Source: Methylobacterium organophilum (GTDB lineage: Bacteria; Pseudomonadota; Alphaproteobacteria; Rhizobiales; Beijerinckiaceae). Taken from it: a DNA stretch of 64,000 nt. How positions within the stretch are numbered: position 1 is the first letter of the stretch; every line of letters starts with the position of its first letter. A program made the translations under genes and the position numbers. The DNA lies in assembly GCF_022179465.1 (NCBI RefSeq), contig NZ_BPQV01000006.1, positions 124,001 to 188,000 on the forward strand, given 5' to 3'. This document shows positions 8,904 through 17,589 of this stretch, piece by piece. The notes below the pieces were generated by a model. It did no database searches and was not told the origin of the DNA. It saw nothing but the letters and a program-made list of their open reading frames with translations.

Positions 8904-9212
8904 CTATCGCACCACCATCGGGAATCGTTGCTGGATCAGGTTGCAGGTGGTGTCTTCTCCGCGAAGCGAAGCCATCCGGTCGAACTCGGCTGCGCCGGTG
9001 TGCATCGCAGGCGCCCCGGCTTGCGCGCCCAGGCGGTCGTAGCACTGCCGCGCCATGTCCACGATCTCGGGATTGAACCGCTCGAACGCGCACCGTGCCT
9101 GCGCGCGCCGAAGCATGCCATGCATCCTCAGGAAGTCGGGGCACTCGAACGCCGGGGCCGGGCCGCAGGCGAAGGTCAGCGCGATCACGAACAGGCGTCG
9201 CGCCGGCTTCAT
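8904..9212 (-). CDS. small exported protein coupled to the MFS transporter
   Basis: Protein of 102 residues beginning MKPARRLFVIALTFACGPAPAF, a classic signal peptide with cleavage near AFE. The mature part carries three or four cysteines (FECPD, ARCAF, RQCYD, TTCNL) that could form two disulfides. Its ATG overlaps the MFS stop codon in an ATGA arrangement, implying translational coupling. No family recognised. It is probably a periplasmic accessory of the exporter. Confidence 0.7.
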   Translation of the reverse strand: MKPARRLFVIALTFACGPAPAFECPDFLRMHGMLRRAQARCAFERFNPEIVDMARQCYDRLGAQAGAPAMHTGAAEFDRMASLRGEDTTCNLIQQRFPMVVR

Positions 9213-10543
9213 CCGGGCCAGGCCGCAGGCCAGCGGTGGTGCAGGTCGTCGATGACGAAGGCATGCGCATGTCGGCGCGAACCGGTGCCTTCGAGATGGG
9301 GATGGTCCGCTCCCAGGTCGGGGTGCAGGTGCTCGACGACGTCCGGGTCCGAGGCCGGCCAGAGTATCGCCGCGGCGGCGATGGCAAACAGGTTGATCGC
9401 CCCCAGCACCGTCAGGGTGACCGGCATGCCCGCCTTGGCTCCGAGCCAGCCGGCCAGCGGGTAGGTCAGGAGCCAGGCCACGTGCGAGAGCGCGAACTGG
9501 GCGGCGAAGACGGCCGGGCGGTCCCCGGGCGTCGCCGAGCGCCGGAGCAGCCGCCCGGTGGGGGTCTGCGCGGCGGAGTAGCCGATCCCGAGCGCCAGCC
9601 AGGCGGCCAGCAGCATCGGCCAACCGATGACGCCGCCCCAGGTCGTGGCGGCGAAGCCGAGCAGCACGACGCCGAGGAAGGCCGCGGCGGGGAGCATGAC
9701 CGTGCGGTCGGGCAGCCGGTCGAGCACGCGCGGCAACAGAAGCGCCGCCAGCATCGAGCCGCCGCCGAACAGCCCGAGGGCCACCGCGACGTCGTTCTGG
9801 GGCCGCTGCAGGATGGCCTGCACGATCACCACCGTGTTGACGATGACCATCGAGCCGGCCGCCGACACCGCGAGGTTCAGAGCGAGGAGCCCGCGCAGCC
9901 TCGGCGTGGCAAGGTAGATGCGCAAGCCCCGCGTCGTGCGCTCGTAGATCCCGGCGCGGCGCTCGGGCGGCGTCGGGGACGGCAGCACCACCGAGACGAC
10001 CAGGGCGGCCGAGCACAGGAACCCGACGACCGTGCCCCCGAACAGCCAGTGGAAGTCGATGGCCGTCAGCAGGAGCGCCGCCAGCGTCGGGCTGAGCAGG
10101 TTCTCCAGGTCGTAGGCGAGGCGGGAGAGCGACAGGGCGCGGGTGTAGTCCTGTTCCTTCGGCAGGATGTCGGGGATGGTCGCCTGGAAGGTCGGGGTGA
10201 ACGCCGCCGAGCAGGACTGGAGCACGAAGACCAGCAGGTAGATCTGCCAGACCTGATCGACGAAGGGCAGGACCAGCGCGATGCCGGCCCTGACGAGGTC
10301 GGTGGCCACGAGGAAGGCTCGGCGCGGCAACTGCCCCGTGAAGGCATTCGCGACCGGCGCAACCAGCACGTAGGCGACCATTTTGATCGCGAGTGCCGTG
10401 CCCAGCACCGCCCCCGCCGCGTCCCCGGCCAGCCGGTAGGCGAGCAGGCCGAGGGCCACGGTGAGCAGACCGGTGCCGATGAGCGCGATGACCTGCGCGG
10501 CGAACAGGTGCCGGTAGGTCCGGTTCGCGAGAACGCTCAGCAT
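9209..10543 (-). CDS. NreB-like MFS exporter with histidine-rich C-terminal tail
   Basis: Major-facilitator transporter of 444 residues with about twelve hydrophobic helices (residues 1-395). Its C-terminal tail has many histidines (VVEHLHPDLGADHPHLE, RRHAHAF, DDLHHRW). A His-rich tail on an MFS protein beside an RcnR/DmeR-type repressor is the arrangement of nickel/cobalt exporters such as NreB, so Ni(II)/Co(II) export is the favoured role. It follows the repressor gene by 7 bp and overlaps the next gene by 4 bp. Substrate is inferred, not shown by the sequence. Confidence 0.85.
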   Translation of the reverse strand: MLSVLANRTYRHLFAAQVIALIGTGLLTVALGLLAYRLAGDAAGAVLGTALAIKMVAYVLVAPVANAFTGQLPRRAFLVATDLVRAGIALVLPFVDQVWQIYLLVFVLQSCSAAFTPTFQATIPDILPKEQDYTRALSLSRLAYDLENLLSPTLAALLLTAIDFHWLFGGTVVGFLCSAALVVSVVLPSPTPPERRAGIYERTTRGLRIYLATPRLRGLLALNLAVSAAGSMVIVNTVVIVQAILQRPQNDVAVALGLFGGGSMLAALLLPRVLDRLPDRTVMLPAAAFLGVVLLGFAATTWGGVIGWPMLLAAWLALGIGYSAAQTPTGRLLRRSATPGDRPAVFAAQFALSHVAWLLTYPLAGWLGAKAGMPVTLTVLGAINLFAIAAAAILWPASDPDVVEHLHPDLGADHPHLEGTGSRRHAHAFVIDDLHHRWPAAWPG

Positions 10544-10550
10544 CGTGACC

Positions 10551-10823
10551 TCACAGGTACTTCGCGAGCGCCTTGAATTCGGCCAGCGCCGCCTTGGCGG
10601 ACTTGCCGCCTTCCCCGACCCCGTCGCCGATGCAGTGCTCCATGTGGTCCTCGATAAGGACCCGCTTGGCGTTGGCGATGGCGCTTTCCACGGCGTGGAG
10701 CTGCTGGGCGAGGTCCACGCAGGCGCGGCCCTCCTCGATCATTGCGATGACGCCGGCGAGATGGCCGTGGGCGCGCTTGAGCCGCTTGACGATGTCGGGG
10801 TGGGAGGCGTGCGTGTGTTCCAT
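10551..10823 (-). CDS. RcnR/DmeR/FrmR-family metal-sensing repressor
   Basis: All-helical CsoR/RcnR-family repressor of 90 residues (DUF156). The family fingerprint is clear: IVKRLKRAHGHL, MIEEGRACVDLAQQLHAVE and AIANAKRVLIEDHMEHC. Candidate ligands are His3, Cys35, His60, His63 and Cys64. RcnR uses His3/Cys35/His60/His64 for Ni and Co, which supports a Ni/Co sensor over a Cu sensor. It heads the exporter operon. A palindrome with C/G tracts (10834-10852) immediately upstream is its likely operator and lies in the gap shared with the divergent RND locus. Confidence 0.9.
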   Translation of the reverse strand: MEHTHASHPDIVKRLKRAHGHLAGVIAMIEEGRACVDLAQQLHAVESAIANAKRVLIEDHMEHCIGDGVGEGGKSAKAALAEFKALAKYL

Positions 10824-10833
10824 GTTGACATGC

Positions 10834-10852
10834 TATCCCCCAGGAGGGGATA
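10834..10852. promoter_or_regulatory. G-tract operator for the RcnR/DmeR-like repressor
   Basis: Inverted repeat TATCCCC-cagga-GGGGATA. RcnR-family operators are G/C tracts flanked by short AT inverted repeats, which this matches. It lies 10 bp upstream of the repressor start and 57 bp before the rightward gene, so one site could control both operons. Confidence 0.68.
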
Positions 10853-10908
10853 AGGGAAGGGTGTTCGACGCGCCGAAGTGGCGGGCGCATATCGGGGGTG
10901 GGTGTCGG

Positions 10909-11241
10909 GTGTCGTTCGGGCGGCGTCTCATGACGGTGGCTATCGCGCTGCTACTGGCGGCGGTCACCGTGCTGCCGTTGCTCGCCGAAGTCCGGCACGA
11001 GGCGTCCGGTCCCGTCGCGAACGCCGTGTTGTCGGTGGCGGAACCGGGTCAGGGTGCAACCCATCAAGATGCCGACGACCTGATCCACCACGCGCAATCG
11101 CATGCGCAGGGCGTAATGCCAGTCGCCGCCAAGGCCCCCGCGACCGTGGCTCCGTCCGCGGGGCAGTCGTTCGCTCGTGCGGACGAGGCCTTCCGGGCCG
11201 GCGGTGGGCTGCAAGGACCGTTCGAGCCTCCAAGGGCCTGA
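10909..11241 (+). CDS. small exported protein, first gene of the rightward metal operon
   Basis: Protein of about 110 residues from GTG 10909; an in-frame ATG at 10930 is an alternative. The N terminus (FGRRLMTVAIALLLAAVTVLPLLA) is a typical signal peptide. The mature part includes QDADDLIHHAQSHAQG, a modest histidine cluster. It lies downstream of the repressor operator and about 70 bp before the adaptor gene. The layout mirrors the His-rich gene of the leftward operon, suggesting a periplasmic metal-related accessory. No family recognised. Confidence 0.6.
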   Translation: MSFGRRLMTVAIALLLAAVTVLPLLAEVRHEASGPVANAVLSVAEPGQGATHQDADDLIHHAQSHAQGVMPVAAKAPATVAPSAGQSFARADEAFRAGGGLQGPFEPPRA

Positions 11242-11314
11242 GGCTTTCCGCCTCGTCCCTTCCTCGAACGACGGCACCCGCGCAGGCGCGCGGCCGGCCG
11301 TCCATGGCACCGAC

Positions 11315-12544
11315 ATGTTCAGACGCCTCGTTCCCGTGCTGCTGGCCGTCGCCGGCGGCTTCCTGATTGCGACCTGGTGGCCCGGCGCGCCCGATACGGT
11401 CCGCACCCTTCTGGCGGGCGCCAGGGGTGGCGCCGCGCCCGCCAAGACCGAACCGCAGCCGGCGGCAGGTCCGGAGCCGGAGAAACCCAGCCTCGTCAGG
11501 CTGACGGACGACCAGGTCGCCAAGGCCGGCATCCGCACGGACAAGGTCGGTGGCGGGAGCCTCTCGCGCCACCTGCACGTGCCGGGCACCGTCGTCCCGA
11601 GCGCCAACCTGACCGCGCGGATCGCGGTGAAGACCACCGGCACCGTCGTCGAGCTGCGCAAGGGGCTCGGCGACGCGGTCGCCAAGGGCGAGGTCGTGGC
11701 GCTCCTCGACAGCCGCGAGATCGCCGAGACCAAGGGCGAGTACCTGGCAGCGCGGGTCTCGGCCGCCCTGCAGAAGACGCTCTACGAGCGCGACAAAGAG
11801 CTCTGGGACAAGCGCATCTCGTCGGAGCAGCAGTACCTGCGCTCGCAGGCGAGCTACCAGGACCTCAAGGTCAAGGAAGATGCGGCCCGACGCAAACTGA
11901 CGTTCCTCGGCCTGAGCCAGGCCGAGATCGAGGCCCTTCCGAAGCAGCCTGAGGCGCAGTTCGAGCGCCAGGAGATCCGCTCCCCGATTGCGGGCAAGGT
12001 CGTGGAGCGGCGCGTCGACCAGGGAGCCGCGGTCGGCCGGGACAACCTGGAGACCGAACTCTACAGCGTCGTCGACCTGTCGAAGGTGTGGGTCGACCTC
12101 GCGGTCAGCCCCGGCGACATGCCGCTGGTCCGCGAGGGCCAGGCCGTGACCGTTCGGGCCGAGGCGACCGGTGAGGCCGCGCGCGGCCGCATCGTCTTCA
12201 TCGTGCCCGTTCTCGACCAGACCACCCGCGCGGCCCGCGTCGTCGCCGAACTCGCCAACCCGGACGAGGCTTGGCGGCCCGGGTCGTTCGTGACCGCCGA
12301 GATCGTGATTTCCGACAAGCCGGTGCGGGTCCTTGTCCCGGCCTCGGCCATCCAGACCCTGGAGGGTCAGCCGAACGCCTTCGTGCGGGTCGCGGAGGGA
12401 TTCGAGGCGCGGCCGGTCAAGCTCGGACGGTCGGACGACGACGACGTGGAGGTCACGGAGGGGCTGGAGCCCGGGGAGGTCGTGGTGACGACCAATTCCT
12501 TCACGCTCAAGTCCGAGCTCGGCAAGGCCGCGGCGGAGGACTGA
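11315..12544 (+). CDS. czcB: CzcB-type RND periplasmic adaptor
   Basis: Membrane-fusion protein of 409 residues that links the RND permease to an outer-membrane channel. The start chosen is the ATG of MFRRLVPVLLAVAGGFLIA, a single N-terminal membrane anchor. A lipoyl/beta-barrel domain (VAVKTTGTVVELRKGLGDAVAKGEVVALLD), a coiled hairpin (about residues 150-200) and IRSPIAGKVVERRVDQGAAV follow. It is separated from the permease gene by 3 bp. It is of normal adaptor length, unlike the extended adaptor of the leftward operon. Confidence 0.9.
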   Translation: MFRRLVPVLLAVAGGFLIATWWPGAPDTVRTLLAGARGGAAPAKTEPQPAAGPEPEKPSLVRLTDDQVAKAGIRTDKVGGGSLSRHLHVPGTVVPSANLTARIAVKTTGTVVELRKGLGDAVAKGEVVALLDSREIAETKGEYLAARVSAALQKTLYERDKELWDKRISSEQQYLRSQASYQDLKVKEDAARRKLTFLGLSQAEIEALPKQPEAQFERQEIRSPIAGKVVERRVDQGAAVGRDNLETELYSVVDLSKVWVDLAVSPGDMPLVREGQAVTVRAEATGEAARGRIVFIVPVLDQTTRAARVVAELANPDEAWRPGSFVTAEIVISDKPVRVLVPASAIQTLEGQPNAFVRVAEGFEARPVKLGRSDDDDVEVTEGLEPGEVVVTTNSFTLKSELGKAAAED

Positions 12545-12547
12545 GCC

Positions 12548-15500
12548 ATGATCCGCCCGATCCTCGCCTTCTCCGTCGCCAACCGCTACGCGGTCATCCT
12601 GGCGACCCTGATCGCCGCCGCCTTCGGGGCTTGGTCGCTCGCGCGGCTGCCCATCGACGCGGTGCCCGACGTCACCAACAACCAGGTCCAGGTCAACGCC
12701 GTCGCCCCGGCGCTGACGCCGGTCGAGATCGAGAAGCAGGTCACGGTGCTGGTCGAGCGGGCGCTCGCCGGCACGCCGGGCCTTGAGAGCCTGCGCTCCT
12801 TCTCGCGCAACGGCTTCGCCCAGCTCACCGCCGTGTTCAGCGACAAGGTCGACGTCTACTTCGCCAGGCAACAGGTGAACGAACGCCTGACCGAGGTGCG
12901 CAGCACCCTGCCGCCCGGGGTCGAGGTCAAGCTCGGGCCGATCTCGACTGGGCTCGGTGAGATCTACTGGTGGGCGGTCGAGTACCGGGCCCCCGGCGAG
13001 GGTGCGCCCGTCCGGGATGGCTTGCCGGGCTGGCAGACCGACGGCAGCTACCTGACACCCGAGGGCGAGCGGCTGAAGTCCGACTTCGAGCGCACGGTCT
13101 ACCTGCGGACCGTACAGGACTGGATCATCCGGCCGCAGATGAAGAGCGTGCCGGGGGTGGCCGGGGCCGACGCCATCGGCGGCTTCGTCAAGGAGTACCA
13201 GGTCAAGCCCGACCCGATGAAGCTGGTCGGCTACGGCCTGGGCTTCGCCGACCTGACGCGGGCCATCGAGGCCAACAACGTGACCCGGGGCGCCAACTAC
13301 GTCGAGCGCAACGGCGAGGGCTACGTCGTCCGAGCGGGCGGCCTCATCGAGAACGTGGACCAGATCCGCGACATCGTCGTGGCGACCCGGGCCGGGGTTC
13401 CGATCTTGGTGAGGGACGTCGCCGAGGTCGGCGTCGGCCGCGAGCTCCGGACCGGCTCGGCCAGCGAGAACGGGCACGAGGTCGTGCTAGGCACCGCCCT
13501 CATGCTCATCGGCGAGAACAGCCGGACCGTCTCGGCGGCCGCGGACGCCAAGATCAAGGAGATCAACAAGCTCCTCCCGCCGGGCATCCAGGCCCGAACG
13601 CTGCTCAGCCGGACCGACCTCGTCGACGCCACCGTCAAGACGGTCTCCAAGAACCTCGCCGAGGGCGCGCTCCTGGTCATCGCGGTCCTGTTCCTGGCGC
13701 TCGGCAACATCCGGGCGGCCATCATCACGGCGCTGGTCATCCCGGTCGCCATGATGATGACCGCCACCGGAATGCTGGCCGGCCGCATCAGCGCGAACCT
13801 GATGAGCCTCGGCGCCCTCGACTTCGGGCTCATCGTCGACGGCGCGGTCATCATCGCCGAGAACAGCCTGCGGCACCTGGCCGAGCGGCAGCACGCGCTC
13901 GGGCGAAAGCTTGGTTTAGACGAGCGCCTGGAAACCGTGCGCGTCTCGGCCGAGGAGATGATCAAGCCCAGCGTCTACGGGCAGGCCATCATCATTCTGG
14001 TCTACGTGCCGCTGCTCACCTTCACGGGCGTCGAGGGTAAGACCTTCGCACCGATGGCCCTGACGGTGCTGATCGCGCTGGTGGCAGCCTTCGTGCTGTC
14101 GCTGACCTTCGTGCCGGCGATGGTCGCGACCTTCATCACCGGGCGGGTCAGCGAGGGCGACAACCTGCTGCTCCGGGCGCTCAAGGGAGCCTATCGACCG
14201 GTGCTGGGCGGGGCGGTCCGGACGCCGCTGGCCTTCATCGCCGGAGCGGTTGTCGTCCTCGGGCTTGCCGGGGCTTTGGCAACGCGGCTCGGCCAGGAGT
14301 TCACGCCGACGCTCGACGAGAAGAACATCGTGATGGAGGCCCGGCGCATCCCGTCGACCTCGATCACGCAGTCGCAGGCGATGCAGCTCGGCGTCGAGGA
14401 CGCCATGAGCAAGTTCCCGGAGGTGGCGTTCGTCTACTCGCGCTGCGGCACCCCCGACATCGCTGCTGACCCGATGCCGCCGAACGCCTGCGACGCCTAT
14501 CTCATCCTGAAGCCGCAGGACGCCTGGCCGGACCCGTCGGAAACGAAGGAATCTTTGATCGGGCGCATGGAGGCCGAGGCGAAGCTGATCCCCGGCACGC
14601 TGCTCGGGTTCTCCCAGCCGATCCAAATGCGCTTCAACGAGCTCATCGCGGGCGTGCGCGACGACTTGGCGGTGAAGGTGTTCGGCGAGGAGTTCGGGCC
14701 GATGGTCGAGGGTGCCCGCAAGATCGCGGGCATCCTGCGCGGCCTGGAGGGAGCTGCCGATGTGAAGGTCGAGGAGGCAGTCGGGCTGCCGTTCCTAGAG
14801 ATCAAGGTCGACCGGCGCGAGATCGCCCGGCGCGGCCTGAGCATGGCGGAGGTGCAGGACGTCATCGGCACGGCGGTCGGCGGCAAGGACGCCGGCCTCG
14901 TCTTCGAGGGTGACCGACGCTTCGCCATCGTCGTCAGGTTGGCCGACAACATCCGTGGCGACGTCGAAGCACTGAAGAACCTCCCCGTCCCGCTGCCGCC
15001 CGTGCAGGCGGCTCCGGCCCGGACGAGCACCGGCGTGCCGGCCGCGCCGGGAGCGACGGGCATGAGCGTGCCGCTCCGCCAACTGGCGAGTTTCACTTTC
15101 ACGGAGGGACCGAACCAGGTCAGCCGTGAGAATGGTCGCCGCCGCGTGGTGGTGACGGCGAACGTGCGTGGCCGGGACATCGGCTCGTTGGTGACCGAGG
15201 CGCAGGCACGCATCGCCGCCGAGATCCGGCTGCCGCCCGGCTACGAGGTGCGCTGGGGCGGCCAGTTCGAGAACCTGACGGCGGCCCGCCAGCGCCTGAT
15301 GGTGGTAGTGCCGGCCTGCTTCGTGCTGATCTTCATCCTGTTGCTCGGGGCGCTCGGCTCACCGCGGGACACGCTCATCGTGTTCAGTGCGGTGCCGATG
15401 GCACTGACCGGGGGCGTGGCGGCGCTGTGGCTGCGGGACATGCCGTTCTCGGTCTCGGCGGCGGTTGGGTTCATTGCGCTGTCGGGCGTAGCGGTTCTGA

Positions 15501-15832
15501 ACGGACTGGTCCTGCTCAACCACATCCGGACGTTGGTGGCGGAGGGGATGTCAGTCCCCCAGGCGGTGCGGGAGGGGGCCGTCACGCGCCTGCGGCCGGT
15601 CGTGATGACGGCGCTTGTGGCGGCCCTTGGCTTCGTGCCGATGGCGTTGGCGACCGGAACGGGTGCAGAGGTGCAGCGGCCGTTGGCGACGGTGGTCATC
15701 GGCGGCTTGGTGAGCGCGACGCTGCTCACCCTGCTCGTGTTACCTGCGCTCTACGCGCAATTCGGGAGGGCGAAGGTGTCGGCGCGGCAGGCGTCGGGTG
15801 AGGAGCGTACACGGTTGCAACCAGCGGAGTAG
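12548..15832 (+). CDS. czcA: CzcA-type heavy-metal RND permease
   Basis: Inner-membrane RND pump of 1094 residues, normal for the family. It has LPIDAVPDVTNNQVQVN after TM1, the porter-domain region, and TM4 with LDFGLIVDGAVIIAEN, the proton-relay signature of divalent-cation (Co/Zn/Cd or Ni) exporters. It runs directly after the adaptor gene and belongs to the operon facing the RcnR/DmeR-like operator, so Ni/Co/Zn/Cd export is likely. An insertion rich in Pro/Ala/Thr (VQAAPARTSTGVPAAPGA) sits in the second periplasmic half. No outer-membrane CzcC gene follows. Confidence 0.94.
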   Translation: MIRPILAFSVANRYAVILATLIAAAFGAWSLARLPIDAVPDVTNNQVQVNAVAPALTPVEIEKQVTVLVERALAGTPGLESLRSFSRNGFAQLTAVFSDKVDVYFARQQVNERLTEVRSTLPPGVEVKLGPISTGLGEIYWWAVEYRAPGEGAPVRDGLPGWQTDGSYLTPEGERLKSDFERTVYLRTVQDWIIRPQMKSVPGVAGADAIGGFVKEYQVKPDPMKLVGYGLGFADLTRAIEANNVTRGANYVERNGEGYVVRAGGLIENVDQIRDIVVATRAGVPILVRDVAEVGVGRELRTGSASENGHEVVLGTALMLIGENSRTVSAAADAKIKEINKLLPPGIQARTLLSRTDLVDATVKTVSKNLAEGALLVIAVLFLALGNIRAAIITALVIPVAMMMTATGMLAGRISANLMSLGALDFGLIVDGAVIIAENSLRHLAERQHALGRKLGLDERLETVRVSAEEMIKPSVYGQAIIILVYVPLLTFTGVEGKTFAPMALTVLIALVAAFVLSLTFVPAMVATFITGRVSEGDNLLLRALKGAYRPVLGGAVRTPLAFIAGAVVVLGLAGALATRLGQEFTPTLDEKNIVMEARRIPSTSITQSQAMQLGVEDAMSKFPEVAFVYSRCGTPDIAADPMPPNACDAYLILKPQDAWPDPSETKESLIGRMEAEAKLIPGTLLGFSQPIQMRFNELIAGVRDDLAVKVFGEEFGPMVEGARKIAGILRGLEGAADVKVEEAVGLPFLEIKVDRREIARRGLSMAEVQDVIGTAVGGKDAGLVFEGDRRFAIVVRLADNIRGDVEALKNLPVPLPPVQAAPARTSTGVPAAPGATGMSVPLRQLASFTFTEGPNQVSRENGRRRVVVTANVRGRDIGSLVTEAQARIAAEIRLPPGYEVRWGGQFENLTAARQRLMVVVPACFVLIFILLLGALGSPRDTLIVFSAVPMALTGGVAALWLRDMPFSVSAAVGFIALSGVAVLNGLVLLNHIRTLVAEGMSVPQAVREGAVTRLRPVVMTALVAALGFVPMALATGTGAEVQRPLATVVIGGLVSATLLTLLVLPALYAQFGRAKVSARQASGEERTRLQPAE

Positions 15833-16088
15833 CTGGCGCCGCCTTTTGGTGGCTTATTGCTCACATCCGCTTTCGGGTGTTCGTCCGGTCCTCGTGAACG
15901 ACTGGGTTGGGTCGGAGTCGGAACGTCCGCTTCAGGGTGACGGGCGAGGGTCGGCTCCCCACCCTCAGCAGCCCTTCATGCGGTCAAGCTGATTGGGTTT
16001 TGACCCTAGCCTGGACGATCCTCCATCGAACGACCGGCGCCTCCGGAGCGTCGCAGGAGGCGCAGGCATCAGCTGCGATCGGCGAGAC

Positions 16089-16769
16089 TCAAGCTTGGAC
16101 ACCGCCTCTGGTGGCCGTACCCGGCGGCGGGCCGGACGGCGCGTGGGGCGGGGGCGATGCCGAAGCCTGATCGGCCAGGACTCCGCTGTCGCGAGGACCG
16201 CCCTCCTTGCCTTCCGCGGATGCTTCCACAAGCCTCCAGTCCCACTTCCACCGCCTCAGGATCCCCTGCTTGTGGAGGTTGGAGAGTGCCGCTCGACGGG
16301 GCCCATACGCGATGCCCTTCGCATCCAGACGACGTTTGATGTCGGCGGCGGACGCTCCTTTGAGCCCACCCGCGCAAATCATGTCGAGAATGATACTCTC
16401 GACCTTGGTGAACTCGCCTTCCGGCATTGCGAGGGGTGCCGGTGCTCGGGCCGCCTTGAGCGAGGCCAGTTGTTCCTGGATTGCTTGAAGGGCAGCCGCG
16501 TGATCGGCCAAGGTCTTCTCGATCGTGGCCAGCGCGGGCGGTGCGACGGTGTCTTCCGCGGCTGTCGCATCGGCCGTCGGCCCTCGCGACGTGATCTGGA
16601 ACCCCAGCTTCCGAAGGTACGCCCGCAAGGCGGCCTCGACCAGGCTGCTCGCTGACGAGCCCTTCTCGGCGGCCGCAACCTTCAGGACGGCCCGCAACCC
16701 CGGTTCGAGGTAGACGGTGACTTGCTCGCCCTTCGGGCTCTTCTCTTTCTTCATACGCGGGTTGCCCAC
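16089..16769 (-). CDS. ribbon-helix-helix DNA-binding protein with C-terminal helical domain
   Basis: Protein of 226 residues. The N-terminal part (EQVTVYLEPGLRAVLKVAA, then SSASSLVEAALRAYLRKLGF) fits an RHH fold. A coiled-coil-like middle (IEKTLADHAAALQAIQEQLASL) and a winged-helix-like region (VESIILDMI...ADIKRRLDAKG...ALSNLHKQGILRRW) follow, with a Pro/Gly-rich tail. The non-coding DNA just upstream carries several TGACGTCATGAC-like repeats, its probable binding sites. It may be a plasmid-type partition or copy-control regulator or an island regulator. No closer family was recognised. Confidence 0.75.
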   Translation of the reverse strand: MGNPRMKKEKSPKGEQVTVYLEPGLRAVLKVAAAEKGSSASSLVEAALRAYLRKLGFQITSRGPTADATAAEDTVAPPALATIEKTLADHAAALQAIQEQLASLKAARAPAPLAMPEGEFTKVESIILDMICAGGLKGASAADIKRRLDAKGIAYGPRRAALSNLHKQGILRRWKWDWRLVEASAEGKEGGPRDSGVLADQASASPPPHAPSGPPPGTATRGGVQA

Positions 16770-16780
16770 GACGTCCCGCC

Positions 16781-16947
16781 TGCAGTCATGACGTCATGAC
16801 GTTAACAAACCAACGCGGTTCCGGATGAGGTTTTGACGTCATGACGTCTCGGAAGCCATCAGCCGACGGTGCAGTCTTGACTGCTTGACGTCAGAGGGCG
16901 GGGATTGGCAGGAGCAGTGGTCCGTGACTGCAAGACGTCATGACTGC
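16781..16947. repeat. TGACGTCATGAC operator/iteron array
   Basis: Four clusters of a short palindromic motif in 170 bp: TGACGTCATGAC at 16789-16800 and 16834-16845, AGACGTCATGAC at 16933-16944, and a TTGACTGCTTGACGTCA variant around 16877-16893. GCAGTC half-motifs flank three of them. The array begins about 10 bp upstream of the RHH gene start, as expected for an RHH operator or partition centromere. Confidence 0.7.
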
Positions 16948-17589
16948 CTGTTTACAGGCACAGAACACGTGCTCACCTCGTCCCGAATGAGATCGAGCGT
17001 GGCTTGGGGCCGTCCCGGCGCGGCCTTGCGAGAATTTTGAGATTTTGGGTTCCGAAACCCGCATTTCGGCGCTGTTTCAGCGCCGGTGGAGATTCGGCGG
17101 CAGACCAACGATCAGCGATCGGACATCCGATTTAAGCGAAGCAGATCAGTAACTTATCTGCCATCCGAAACTGCCTTCCGTGGGCATCGAAATAGTGCCC
17201 AGATGGCAATCAATGTTCCATCCCTAAACAATGGGCTCTAATGGCTTCAGTGCCTTAGCCGGATTTTTGAGGGAAACCTTGCGAGACGGTCCCTCGCATG
17301 CCTGGCCCTCGGGCCGGCGAACGGGAAACGACTACCGTCAACGTCCTTTATAGGCGATCCGAAGCCTGTTGTCATTCTTGCCGGAGGCAATCGGTTCGAG
17401 CAACGACCCAACCGCCGGGAGATCGCGGCCGGCATTCCCACCCGGCGTGTTGCCGGCCGGGTACGCGGCCACGCCGACCGCGGTGATACCCCTTCGCCAA
17501 GTCGAGCAGCCCGCGACGGTTCAAACACGTCCCACGCCTTGCCGAGGGCATGGCGGGGCTCGGGCGCCAGGGTCGGGAAGGGTTCTCAG
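16945..17589. other. non-coding region with hairpins before the Gabija-like operon
   Basis: No convincing gene. Three perfect short inverted repeats are visible: TGCCTG-ttta-CAGGCA (16945-16960), GGGTT/AACCC (17047-17060) and GGCGCTG-ttt-CAGCGCC (17068-17084). The remainder must hold the promoter of the downstream nuclease-helicase operon, but no clear -35/-10 pair stands out. Confidence 0.45.

Noticed and set aside
10964-13477. 837-codon minus-strand open frame
   Set aside because: Antisense to the adaptor and permease genes, with no domain character.
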